In this document: in pieces, positions 16,074-24,158 of the stretch
How the letters are laid out: each line of letters starts with the position of its first letter
Numbering within the stretch: the first letter of the stretch is position 1
Assembly: GCF_004152845.1 (NCBI RefSeq)
Contig: NZ_SEON01000004.1
Coordinates: forward strand, 124,001-188,000
Reading direction: 5' to 3'
Origin: Sphingobium fuliginis
Lineage (GTDB): Bacteria > Pseudomonadota > Alphaproteobacteria > Sphingomonadales > Sphingomonadaceae
Length of the DNA stretch: 64,000 nt
Notes under the pieces: generated by a model
Seen by the model: the letters and a program-made list of their open reading frames with translations, nothing else
What the model was told of the DNA's origin: nothing
The model's database searches: none
Program-made: the position numbers and the translations under genes

Positions 16074-16832
16074 ATGGCTGGCAGATTGAGCGGCAAGGTC
16101 GCGATCGTCACCGGCGGCGGCCAGGGCGTGGGTCTGGGCATCGCGCAGGTTTTCCTGCGGGAAGGCGCGAAGGTGCTGATCACCGGCCGCACGCCCGACA
16201 AGCTGGAAGCGGCGGTCGCCGGCTTGAAGGCGGAGGGCGGCGAAGCGGCGTGGATCGCGGGGACCGCCGGCGTGCGCGCCGATGCGGAGGCCGCCGTCGC
16301 CAGGGCGGTCCAACTGTTCGGCGGGCTCGACATATTGGTCAACAACGCCCAGACGTCCAAACCCGGCACCATGTTCGAGGATACGGACGACGCGCTGTTC
16401 GCGCTGACGATCGAATCCGGTCTCTATGGAACGTTCCAGCATATGCAGGCGGCTGTCCCGCATATGAAGGAAAAGGGCGGATCGATCATCAATTTCGGTT
16501 CCTATGAGGGGATTCATGGCGGCGTCGGATTCGCCGCCTATGCCGCGACCAAGGAGGCCATTCGCGGCCTGTCCCGCACCGCCGCGCGGGAACTGGGCAA
16601 ATATAAAGTCCGCGTCAATGTGATCTGCCCGGCCGCTCTCAGCCCCATTGCCGAACAATGGGTGAAGGACTTCCCGGAAGAAGCGGAGAAGGTCATGAAG
16701 CTGATCGCGCTCGGCTATCTGGGCGATTGCGCAGAGGACATCGGCCCTGCCGTGCTGTTCCTGGCGAGCGAGGACAGCCGTTATGTGACGGGCCAGACGA
16801 TCAATGTCGACGGCGGGCAGATGATGTTGTGA
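16074..16832 (+). CDS. SDR-family oxidoreductase
   Basis: A 252-residue classical short-chain dehydrogenase with cofactor loop GGGQGVGLG, NNAQ in place of NNAG, and catalytic YAATK at about 150-154 (Tyr near 16540). The gene starts 26 nt after the Rieske gene with AAAAGGAGAG as its ribosome site, and its stop overlaps the next SDR start. It probably oxidises the alcohol made by the Rieske oxygenase, or acts on a later ring-opened hydroxyl; this is inferred from position. Confidence 0.92.
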   Translation: MAGRLSGKVAIVTGGGQGVGLGIAQVFLREGAKVLITGRTPDKLEAAVAGLKAEGGEAAWIAGTAGVRADAEAAVARAVQLFGGLDILVNNAQTSKPGTMFEDTDDALFALTIESGLYGTFQHMQAAVPHMKEKGGSIINFGSYEGIHGGVGFAAYAATKEAIRGLSRTAARELGKYKVRVNVICPAALSPIAEQWVKDFPEEAEKVMKLIALGYLGDCAEDIGPAVLFLASEDSRYVTGQTINVDGGQMML

Positions 16833-17713
16833 GCGGGATGCTCGACCTTTCGGGCCGCACCGCCATCGTCACCGGCGCCGCTAAGGGGCTGGGCCGCGCC
16901 TATGCGCAATGGCTCGCCGCCCATGGTTGCGCCGTGGTCGTGAGCAACCGTCCGGCGCCGGACGGCTCATCCTCGGCGCGGGCCGTCGTGGAGGAGATCG
17001 TGGCGGCAGGCGGCCGGGCGGTCGCGCATGACGGGCCTGTGCAGATGCCGCAGGCCGCCGCCGAAATGGTGCGGATCGCCGGGCGGCATTTCGGCGCGCC
17101 CGACATTTTCGTCAGCAATGCGGGTGTTCAGGCGTTCCGCGATTTCGGCACGGTGACGCTGGAGGAAATGGATGCGTTGCTCGACATCAACCTGCGCGGC
17201 GTGCTGGTGGGGCTGAAGGCCGTGTGGCCCGCCATGGTGAAAGCGGGCTATGGGCGGATCGTGCTGACCGGCTCCAGCGCCGGACTGTGGGGACAGGTCG
17301 GATCGGCCGATTATGCGGCGTCCAAGGCGGCGATGGTGGGCCTCGCCCGTTCTTTGGCGATCGATGTCCCGGCTGGCGCGGACCTGTGCGTCAATGTCGT
17401 CGCTCCCGCAGCCTATACGCCTATGTCCTCGGGCAGCATTCCGGCGGAATGGGCCGACTATGCCTCGCCCGATCATGTCGCGCCGGTCGTTGGCTGGCTA
17501 TGCAGCGACAGATGTTCGACCTCGGGCGGCATCTATCATGCGGGCGCAGGCCATGTCCGCCGCGTCCAGATATTGGAAGGGCCGGTTCGCCAATTGTCGG
17601 AAGGCGACATCGACAGCGTGATGCGGGGCCTGACCGCGCAGCCCGAATGGACCAGCTCTTTTGCGTCCGGCGCGGAGATCATGCCGGAACTGGTGAAGGC
17701 GATGACAGCATGA
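16829..17713 (+). CDS. SDR-family oxidoreductase
   Basis: A 294-residue short-chain dehydrogenase with cofactor loop GAAKGLGRA, SNAG and catalytic YAASK. The GTG at 16829 overlaps the previous stop as GTGA, the same coupling seen at 2819; ATG 16838 is the alternative. The C-terminal extension of about 40 residues (ILEGPVRQLSEGDIDSVM onward) also occurs in the next gene, and it recalls the SDR domains of multifunctional peroxisomal beta-oxidation proteins. The two neighbours are probably tandem paralogues with different substrates. Confidence 0.9.
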   Translation: MSGMLDLSGRTAIVTGAAKGLGRAYAQWLAAHGCAVVVSNRPAPDGSSSARAVVEEIVAAGGRAVAHDGPVQMPQAAAEMVRIAGRHFGAPDIFVSNAGVQAFRDFGTVTLEEMDALLDINLRGVLVGLKAVWPAMVKAGYGRIVLTGSSAGLWGQVGSADYAASKAAMVGLARSLAIDVPAGADLCVNVVAPAAYTPMSSGSIPAEWADYASPDHVAPVVGWLCSDRCSTSGGIYHAGAGHVRRVQILEGPVRQLSEGDIDSVMRGLTAQPEWTSSFASGAEIMPELVKAMTA

Positions 17714-18663
17714 CCATCGATTTTTCCGGCCAGACGGCCATCGTGACGGGAGCAGGCGGTGGCATGGGGCGCGCCTATGCGCTGGAACTGGCGCGGCGCG
17801 GCGCCGCCGTGGTCGTCAACGACTATGGCGGCGGCGTTCTGGGCGAACAGAATGGCAGTTCCGCTCCAGCCGAAGCGGTGGTCGCGGAAATCACGGCGGC
17901 GGGTGGGCAGGCGATCGCCAATGGTCTGGCGGTCGGCACGGCGGCGAATGCGCGGGCCATCGTCCAAACGGCCCTGAGTGCCTTTGGACGGATCGATGTT
18001 CTGGTCAACAATGCCGGCACGGGCATTGCCGGACCCTTCACCGCCCATGATGACGAGGCGATCGAGCGCCATTATGCGACGAACCTGATCGGTGGCCACC
18101 ATCTGATGCGCGCCGCCTGGCCGCATATGGCGGCGCAGCGCCATGGCCGCATCCTCAATGTCAGTTCCAACGGCGCGCTTGGCGTCGGCGGCAATGCCCC
18201 TTATGCTGCGGCCAAGGCGGGCATGCTGGGCTTGACGCTGGACGCCGCGATCGAGGGCAGGCCGCTGGGCATAGTGGTGAATGCCGTGATGCCGACATCC
18301 TATTCCCGGCTGATCGAGCAGATACCCGATCCCTCCACGGTCGCCTGGTTCCGCGACAACCTGCCGCCCGAGAAGGTGGCGGCGGCAATGGCCTGGTTCC
18401 TGAGCCGCGATTGCACCGAGACCGGCCGCATCCTGCTGACGGGCGGCGGTCGCCTGTCGAGCCTGATCTTCGCGGAAACAGGGGAGATTTTCGACGCGGA
18501 GATCAGCGCCGAGCGGGTCGCCCAAAGGATCGGGGAGATCGGGGACGAAAGCCTGCTCACGCCCGTGCACAATCAGGCGGAAGCAGGCGCGCGCTATTTC
18601 CGCCATCTGCCCTGGACGGCCGCCGAGACGCCCGATTTCGGCCCGGACGTGGAAAGAGGCTGA
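17710..18663 (+). CDS. SDR-family oxidoreductase (MFE2/HSD17B4-like)
   Basis: A 317-residue short-chain dehydrogenase starting at ATG 17710, overlapping the previous stop (ATGA). It has GAGGGMGRAYALELARRGA, the insert NDYGGGVLGEQN typical of 3-hydroxyacyl-CoA dehydrogenase domains of multifunctional enzyme 2, NNAGTG and catalytic YAAAK. A 3-hydroxyacyl-CoA (or hydroxysteroid-like) substrate is therefore plausible. It is the last gene of the coupled three-SDR run and ends 7 nt from the convergent transporter gene. Confidence 0.9.
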   Translation: MTIDFSGQTAIVTGAGGGMGRAYALELARRGAAVVVNDYGGGVLGEQNGSSAPAEAVVAEITAAGGQAIANGLAVGTAANARAIVQTALSAFGRIDVLVNNAGTGIAGPFTAHDDEAIERHYATNLIGGHHLMRAAWPHMAAQRHGRILNVSSNGALGVGGNAPYAAAKAGMLGLTLDAAIEGRPLGIVVNAVMPTSYSRLIEQIPDPSTVAWFRDNLPPEKVAAAMAWFLSRDCTETGRILLTGGGRLSSLIFAETGEIFDAEISAERVAQRIGEIGDESLLTPVHNQAEAGARYFRHLPWTAAETPDFGPDVERG

Positions 18664-18670
18664 GCGAGGA

Positions 18671-19567
18671 TCAAGCGCGCCGCCGCCCGTGCAGGGTGAT
18701 GTAGATGGCGGTGCCGATGATCAGCGCCGATCCCACATAGGTGCCGGGCTGCGGCCATTCGCTGAACAGCATATATCCCAGCGCCGTGGCGAAAAGGATG
18801 CGGACATAGTCGAGCGGCCCCATCAGGCTCGCTTCTCCCAAGGTCATGCCGCGAATGTAGCAGGCTTGGGACACGACGCCGAGCACGCCCATGGCGGCCA
18901 GCAGCAGCGCATCCCCGGCGGTGGGCATGCGCCAGCTGCTCCAGGCCAGCGGTGCGGTGAAGATGAGGCCCAGCAATGTCGACCAGGTGAGAAGCGACAG
19001 GTCGCTATGATCGCGCGTCATCTGCTTCACGCTGATCACCGACCAGGAGACGAGCAGCGCGGCCAGCAGCCCCTGGGCCGCCGGCCAGCCGATCAGCGAA
19101 TGGGCGGAGCCGGGCGCGATGATGATCAGCACCCCGGCAAAGCCCGCCAGCGTGGCGAAGAGCCTTTGCCGATCCAGCTTTTCGCCCAGCAGCAGGGCGG
19201 CAAGCGGCACGAGGAACAGGGTGCGGGTGAAGGACAGGGCGTTCGCTTCCGCCAGTCCCAACAAGTGAAAGCTGTTGAAGGCAAGGATGATCGACAGGCT
19301 GGTGGCCGCACAGCGCAGGATCATCAGCATCGGCCGGCGCAGCATGAAAGCGCTGCGGGGCCGCCGCAGGATGAAGGGCGCCAATGCGATCAGGCCGACG
19401 CCCTGCCGCACGAAATTCTGCGTTGCCGACGAATAGTCGTCGCCCAGCAGCTTCACCAGCGCCATGGCGATGCTGTAGGCAAAGCCGGAGGCCAGCATCC
19501 ACAGCGCCCGCGCGCATTGTCGTGATACCCTTGTCCGCCACCGTTCATCCCGCCCCGTTAGACGCAC
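18671..19567 (-). CDS. DMT-superfamily (EamA) transporter
   Basis: A 298-residue inner-membrane protein with about ten hydrophobic segments arranged as two EamA repeats (first half near residues 20-140, second near 160-290). The C-terminus is short and basic (HGRRRA). Such proteins export or exchange small metabolites. In this setting it might export a side product or import a substrate; the sequence does not tell. It converges on the SDR run, and lies downstream of and on the same strand as the TonB receptor gene. The longest frame, starting at 19567, was kept; a somewhat later start is possible. Confidence 0.88.
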   Translation of the reverse strand: MRLTGRDERWRTRVSRQCARALWMLASGFAYSIAMALVKLLGDDYSSATQNFVRQGVGLIALAPFILRRPRSAFMLRRPMLMILRCAATSLSIILAFNSFHLLGLAEANALSFTRTLFLVPLAALLLGEKLDRQRLFATLAGFAGVLIIIAPGSAHSLIGWPAAQGLLAALLVSWSVISVKQMTRDHSDLSLLTWSTLLGLIFTAPLAWSSWRMPTAGDALLLAAMGVLGVVSQACYIRGMTLGEASLMGPLDYVRILFATALGYMLFSEWPQPGTYVGSALIIGTAIYITLHGRRRA

Positions 19568-19717
19568 TCGGAACGGGAGGATAGTTTATTCGGCAAGTAT
19601 CGGTCCGGTGATTGGCGATGTGCTGATGTACCGGGATTGGATGTCGAAGCGGCTTGGCCATGCCCGCCCTCAATCATCGGCGCCGGACTCGAAGGTCCGG
19701 CGCCGGTGACGCTTCGA

Positions 19718-22039
19718 TCAGAATTTGTAGGACAATTCCATCCCATAGGTGCGCGGTTCGCCATAGACGGAGGAGATGTAGCCGGCCTCGTTGTAGATGC
19801 CGATCACGCCCACACGATAATAGCTTTTGGTCAGGTTGTTGACGAAGGCCGCCGCGCCCAGTCCGGTACCGAAGATATTGTCCCAACCCGCGCGCAGGTT
19901 GACCAGTTCATATCCCGGTTCGGTCGCCAGCACGTCATTCTTGTCGAGATGCTGTTTGGTGCGATAGCTGACATTGGCGTTGAGGTTGATCGCGCCCGCA
20001 TCGCCCGACAGGGGGATCTCATAGCTGACATTCGCGCCCATCTGATGATGGGGCGACCCGACCAGCGCGAATTCGCCCGGCTGGCGGCCTTGGCTGATCT
20101 CCACGCCGACATAGGAATAGAAGGCGCTGATGTTGAGCGGACCCGCGATGAGGCCCAGTTCCAGCTCGCCGCCATAATTTTTCTGCCGGGCGGTGTTGTC
20201 GATGATCGTGTTGACATTGCCCGCGCTGTCGATGGACGATGTCTGCTTCTGGACGTTCTTATAGTCCTGATAGAAGATGGCGAGACTGCTGGTCAGCGTG
20301 GCGCCGCCCAGCGGATGGCGCGTCTTGAGCCCCACCTCATATTCCTGCACGGTTTCCGGATCGAAGGGCTGCAATTCTTCGGTCGACGCCGCCCGCAGCG
20401 AGAAACCGCCGGAGCGGAAACCGCGCCGGGTCGAGATATAGGTCGTCAGATTCGCGTTGGGTTCATATTGCAGCGTGACGTCCCAGGTGAAGGCGTCCCA
20501 TTTCTTGCTGTTGGTCTGCGGGCAGTCGGCCAGCGTCGCGGGAACGAAGGAGGTCGTGCCGGTGTCCACGCGGAACAGGCATGTGCCCAGATTGGGATAA
20601 TAGGCGAAAATCCGCGCATTGCGCTTGTCGGTCGTGTAGCGGATGCCCGCCGAAACCTTGAACTGGTCGGTGAAGGCATAGGTGCCCGCCGCGAACAGCG
20701 CGAAAGTCTTCGCCTTGCCGCTGCCCGCATAGGCGTTGAGGAAAGTCGCGGCCGGAGTGTTGAGCGGCAATCCCGAGCCGGCTATCGCCAGTTCCGGGAA
20801 CTGGCTGGACGTGGAACCATCCTTCCCCTTCTCGACGAAATAATAGGCGCCCAATACATAATCCAGCCGGTTCTCGATCGCCTTGCCCTGGATCTGGAAT
20901 TCCTCGCTGAACTGTTCGATGCTGCGATAGCGATTGGAATTGATGAGATAGGCGGGCACGCCATCCAGGTCCATGACCTGGTCGAAGTCCAGCTTGCGAT
21001 AGCCGACGATATTCTTGAAGGTGATGGTATCAAGGCTGTAGGTGGTGCGGTTCGTGACGCCCCGGTTCTTCAGCCGTTCAAAAGGCTGGGTCTGATAGGC
21101 GTCGAGCGTGCCGCCCGTTCCCGATCCCGATGCGAAGCGATAATGCGGCCGCGCCTGCTGCGCCGCGAACTGGCCGACGACGTCCGATACCGGAATGCCG
21201 AAGCCGCGCAGCGTCGCATATCCGGCGATGGCGGGCGCGGCGGGATTGGCGGCGGTGCCGACCAGCGCCGTGCCATGTTCGTTCGTCTTGATATAATCGA
21301 CGATCGTATTGGATTCGAATTCAGGCGTCGGCGCGAAGCGGATCGAGGTTCGGAAGGTCTGGTAATCCTGATCGTCATAGTCGCGACCGGTCAGAACATC
21401 CCTGGTGAAGCCATCCCGCTTCCTGATCTTGCCCGCGAAACGCACGCCGAGACCTTCCGTAAGGGGCAGGTTCACCATGCCGTAAATGTCGCGCATGTCG
21501 TAATTGCCGATCTGGCCGCGCAATTCGGCATGAAAATCGTCCACCGGCTTGTTGGGTTCGATCAGCACCGCGCCGCCGGTCATGTTGCGGCCGAACAACG
21601 TGCCCTGCACGCCCTTCAGCACCTGGGTCGATTGCAGGTCGTAGAGCGCGTAGGCGAAGCCGACGCTGCGGGCCTGGACCACTTCAGCGAAATAGGTGCC
21701 GACCGGCGGATCGGTGAGCAGTTGCGATTCCTGGGTGCGCTGACCGCGAATGGCGAAGCCCAGCTCGTTCCGGCTGGTGCCCTGGTTGGTGAGGCTGAGC
21801 GAGGGCACGCGGCTTTGCAGCCCCAGCGCGTCGCTGACGCCGCTTCGCGCAAGAGAGTCGCCGCTGACGGCGGTGATCGAAATCGGCACGTCCTGCAACG
21901 CCTCCTCGCGCCGGCGGGCGGTCACGATGATGTCGGACGCCTGGGCCATGCCCGAGTCCTGCGGTGCGGCGTCCTGCGCGGCGGCTGCGGTGGCGAAGAG
22001 CGATGTGGCGGCAAGCAATGCGGACCGGAACATGGTCAT
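19718..22039 (-). CDS. TonB-dependent outer-membrane receptor
   Basis: A 773-residue receptor. A signal peptide (MTMFRSALLAATSLFATAAAA) is followed by a DIIVTARRREEALQDVPISITAV segment, the usual TonB-box region and plug start. The plug covers about residues 45-165 and includes a GTLFGRNMTGGAV motif. A 22-strand barrel follows, ending in the aromatic C-terminus MELSYKF. Receptors of this type import poorly permeable organic substrates in sphingomonads using TonB energy. A close paralogue lies at 44869. An inverted repeat lies about 100 nt upstream. Confidence 0.95.
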   Translation of the reverse strand: MTMFRSALLAATSLFATAAAAQDAAPQDSGMAQASDIIVTARRREEALQDVPISITAVSGDSLARSGVSDALGLQSRVPSLSLTNQGTSRNELGFAIRGQRTQESQLLTDPPVGTYFAEVVQARSVGFAYALYDLQSTQVLKGVQGTLFGRNMTGGAVLIEPNKPVDDFHAELRGQIGNYDMRDIYGMVNLPLTEGLGVRFAGKIRKRDGFTRDVLTGRDYDDQDYQTFRTSIRFAPTPEFESNTIVDYIKTNEHGTALVGTAANPAAPAIAGYATLRGFGIPVSDVVGQFAAQQARPHYRFASGSGTGGTLDAYQTQPFERLKNRGVTNRTTYSLDTITFKNIVGYRKLDFDQVMDLDGVPAYLINSNRYRSIEQFSEEFQIQGKAIENRLDYVLGAYYFVEKGKDGSTSSQFPELAIAGSGLPLNTPAATFLNAYAGSGKAKTFALFAAGTYAFTDQFKVSAGIRYTTDKRNARIFAYYPNLGTCLFRVDTGTTSFVPATLADCPQTNSKKWDAFTWDVTLQYEPNANLTTYISTRRGFRSGGFSLRAASTEELQPFDPETVQEYEVGLKTRHPLGGATLTSSLAIFYQDYKNVQKQTSSIDSAGNVNTIIDNTARQKNYGGELELGLIAGPLNISAFYSYVGVEISQGRQPGEFALVGSPHHQMGANVSYEIPLSGDAGAINLNANVSYRTKQHLDKNDVLATEPGYELVNLRAGWDNIFGTGLGAAAFVNNLTKSYYRVGVIGIYNEAGYISSVYGEPRTYGMELSYKF

Positions 22040-22130
22040 CCTTCCTCTCCTGATCGTCCGGCACTGGCGCCGGTCTGGCCGCTGTTGCGGCTCTGGGGAA
22101 CGATCATGTCGAAAGGATATTTTTACTCAA

Positions 22131-22151
22131 TCGTCCCGAGCGTCGGGACGA
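22131..22151. promoter_or_regulatory. Inverted repeat TCGTCCCGA-GCG-TCGGGACGA upstream of TonB receptor
   Basis: Perfect 9-bp arms with a 3-bp spacer, extended outward by CAA and (with one mismatch) TTG, lie between the SDR stop (22188) and the receptor start (22039), both minus-strand. It could be an operator for the AraC-type or another regulator, or a terminator for the SDR transcript. There is no T-run on the minus-strand side, which favours an operator. Confidence 0.45.
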
Positions 22152-22187
22152 GATTGATCGCAGTCATGATATTTGCCCGCGACCCCG

Positions 22188-23006
22188 TCAGCTTTCCGCG
22201 ATGAAGCCATGGCCTGCGAGCGGTCCGATCCCCACGACGCCGCCATCGACCGCCAGTTCGACGCCGTTGACGAAGCGGGCCTCGTCGCTGGCGAGGAACA
22301 GCACCGCCTGCGCCACGTCCCAGGCGTCGCCCTCAATGCCGAGGGGGCTTACCTTCCGCCGCATCTCGCGCATCTCCTCGGACATGTAACGCGCTGCATG
22401 GGGCGTCATGACATGGCCGGGCGCCACGGTGTTCACGCGGATGCCGTCGCGGCCATGCAGCACGCCGATCTCGCGGGAAAGCTGCGCCATCGCCGCCTTG
22501 GACGGGCCATAGGCGATCGCCCCCATCGCCCTTATGCCCGCCAGCGAGGAGATGTTGACGATCGATCCCCCGCCGCCGCGCACCATAAGGGGAATGGCCG
22601 CCTGGCTCATCAGCATCACGCTGGTCAGATTGGTGGTCAGCGTCCGGTTCCACTGGTCCAGCGTCATGGTTTCGAGCGTGGCCGGTCCCGAAATGCCGAC
22701 ATTGTTGACCAATATGTCGAGCCTGCCGAATGCCGCAACGGCCGCATCGACCAGCTTTCCGCAGACGTCCGGGTCACCGACATCGCCTCCAGCCGCAACG
22801 GCGCACCCACCATCGGCTTTGATCCGTTCCACCGTTGTCTGCGCCCGCGCCGGGTCCAGATCGGCGCAAACAAGTCGTGCGCCTTCCGCTGCCATGAGCA
22901 GGGCGATGGAACGACCGATACCGACATCATCCCCTTCCGCTCCAGCGCCGGTGACGATCGCCACCTTTCCGGCAAGGCGGTCATAATGGCGGATCGGTTC
23001 GGGCAT
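22188..23006 (-). CDS. SDR-family oxidoreductase
   Basis: A 272-residue short-chain dehydrogenase with the loop GAGAEGDDVGIGRS (an insertion relative to the classical TGxxxGIG), NNVG, and catalytic YGPSK at about 165. The C-terminus ends VDGGVVGIGPLAGHG. The ATG at 23006 has GGAGAGAGC upstream. It is divergent from the AraC-type regulator across 136 bp, so it is the likely target gene, and it may be co-transcribed with the TonB receptor further along the same strand. Confidence 0.9.
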   Translation of the reverse strand: MPEPIRHYDRLAGKVAIVTGAGAEGDDVGIGRSIALLMAAEGARLVCADLDPARAQTTVERIKADGGCAVAAGGDVGDPDVCGKLVDAAVAAFGRLDILVNNVGISGPATLETMTLDQWNRTLTTNLTSVMLMSQAAIPLMVRGGGGSIVNISSLAGIRAMGAIAYGPSKAAMAQLSREIGVLHGRDGIRVNTVAPGHVMTPHAARYMSEEMREMRRKVSPLGIEGDAWDVAQAVLFLASDEARFVNGVELAVDGGVVGIGPLAGHGFIAES

Positions 23007-23142
23007 GCGGGCTCTCTCCTCGTCGGTCGCGCAGATGGACCCAAGCGCGTGATCCGTCCAGCGTGCAAGACCTGCTGTTCGCCCAGGGCGAGGCAGATTG
23101 ACAGGGAGTATTTGCGCATATACCGGCTATTTTCTCTCAGTC

Positions 23143-24111
23143 ATGGCCTTTGATTTCGCCCTTGTCGCGCTGCCCGGCGCCTATTTCAGCAGCATCGGCG
23201 CGCTCGTGGACAGCTTCCTGATCGCCCGCGACCGGGTGGAGCATGTTTTCGCCGGCGAAGACCAGATGCGCATGGAAACGAAGCTGCATATCCTCTCCGC
23301 CGACGGCGGGCCGGTCGTGCTGGGCGACGGCCGATCCTTTCCGGTCGACGGCCCCGCGAACCGGGATGAACCGATGGCTTTCATCTGGCTGCCCGCCTTC
23401 CGCGCCGGGGGGCGCGAGCCATTGGAACGCCGCCTGGCGGAGGCAGGTCCGCTGCTCGACTGGCTCCGCCGCCAATCGGCGATGGGCGCGGTGATCGGCG
23501 CCAGCGGAGCGGCTTCCACCCTGTTGATGGCGGGCGGTTTCACCGCCGATCTTGCGGTTCCGGTGGCGCGGGCGATGCAGCCGCTGACCCGCATGCTTTT
23601 CCCCCGCCAGCCGTTCGAGGAGCGGTTTGGGTTGGTGGATCACGGCCATCTGCTGATCGGCAACGGCATGGGCAACGACCTGCAACTGATCATCCGGGTG
23701 CTGGAGCGGATGATCTCCCCCGACATTGCCCGATGGCTCTCCTCGATCGTGGGGCAGGACTATGAGGAGAAGGAACTGCTGGCGCCCGACCCTTTGGTCG
23801 CCCGCGCGCAATTGTGGATCGAGCAGCGTTTCACCGGGCCGATCAACATGGCCGAACTGGCGGGGCATCTGTCGACCAGCCCGGCGACGCTCAACCGCCG
23901 CTTTCACAAGGCGCTGGGCCTGTCGCCCAAGGCCTATGTCGGGCAGCTTCGCTTTCAGGCGGCGGTGCGCATGCTCGAAAAATCCACGCGATCGGTGGAC
24001 CGCATCGCGCAACTGGTCGGCTATTCGGACAGCCGACTGTTTCGGGCGATGTTCCGCCAGCATGCCGGCATGACCGCTAGCGAATGGCGGGCGAAACCGC
24101 GGCGAAAATGA
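23143..24111 (+). CDS. AraC-family regulator with DJ-1/PfpI-like N-terminal domain (GlxA type)
   Basis: A 322-residue regulator. The first 190 residues look like the DJ-1/PfpI amidotransferase-like sensor domain found in GlxA/ArgR-type AraC proteins (FALVALPGAYFSS at the start, GASGAASTLLMAGGF in the middle). The last 100 residues are a double helix-turn-helix AraC domain (NMAELAGHLSTSPATLNRRF, then IAQLVGYSDSRLFRAMFRQ). The ATG at 23143 was chosen; the frame is open 45 nt further to a TTG. It probably regulates the divergent SDR and perhaps the TonB receptor. Confidence 0.88.
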   Translation: MAFDFALVALPGAYFSSIGALVDSFLIARDRVEHVFAGEDQMRMETKLHILSADGGPVVLGDGRSFPVDGPANRDEPMAFIWLPAFRAGGREPLERRLAEAGPLLDWLRRQSAMGAVIGASGAASTLLMAGGFTADLAVPVARAMQPLTRMLFPRQPFEERFGLVDHGHLLIGNGMGNDLQLIIRVLERMISPDIARWLSSIVGQDYEEKELLAPDPLVARAQLWIEQRFTGPINMAELAGHLSTSPATLNRRFHKALGLSPKAYVGQLRFQAAVRMLEKSTRSVDRIAQLVGYSDSRLFRAMFRQHAGMTASEWRAKPRRK

Positions 24112-24122
24112 AGCCTGACTGA

Positions 24123-24151
24123 CAGGCCCCGCCCTGTTCGGGAGGGGCCTG
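24123..24151. terminator. Bidirectional hairpin between convergent genes
   Basis: 12-nt arms CAGGCCCCGCCC (24123-24134) and GGGAGGGGCCTG (24140-24151) pair with one mismatch around a 5-nt loop, between the AraC-type gene and the KstD-like gene that converge here. It is GC-rich with no T-run. A terminator is the simplest reading. Confidence 0.55.
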
Positions 24152-24158
24152 GCCCCGA

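Noticed and set aside
19637..22204. 855-codon plus-strand frame opposite the TonB receptor
   Set aside because: The minus strand has a signal peptide, plug and barrel; the opposite frame has no recognisable domain.
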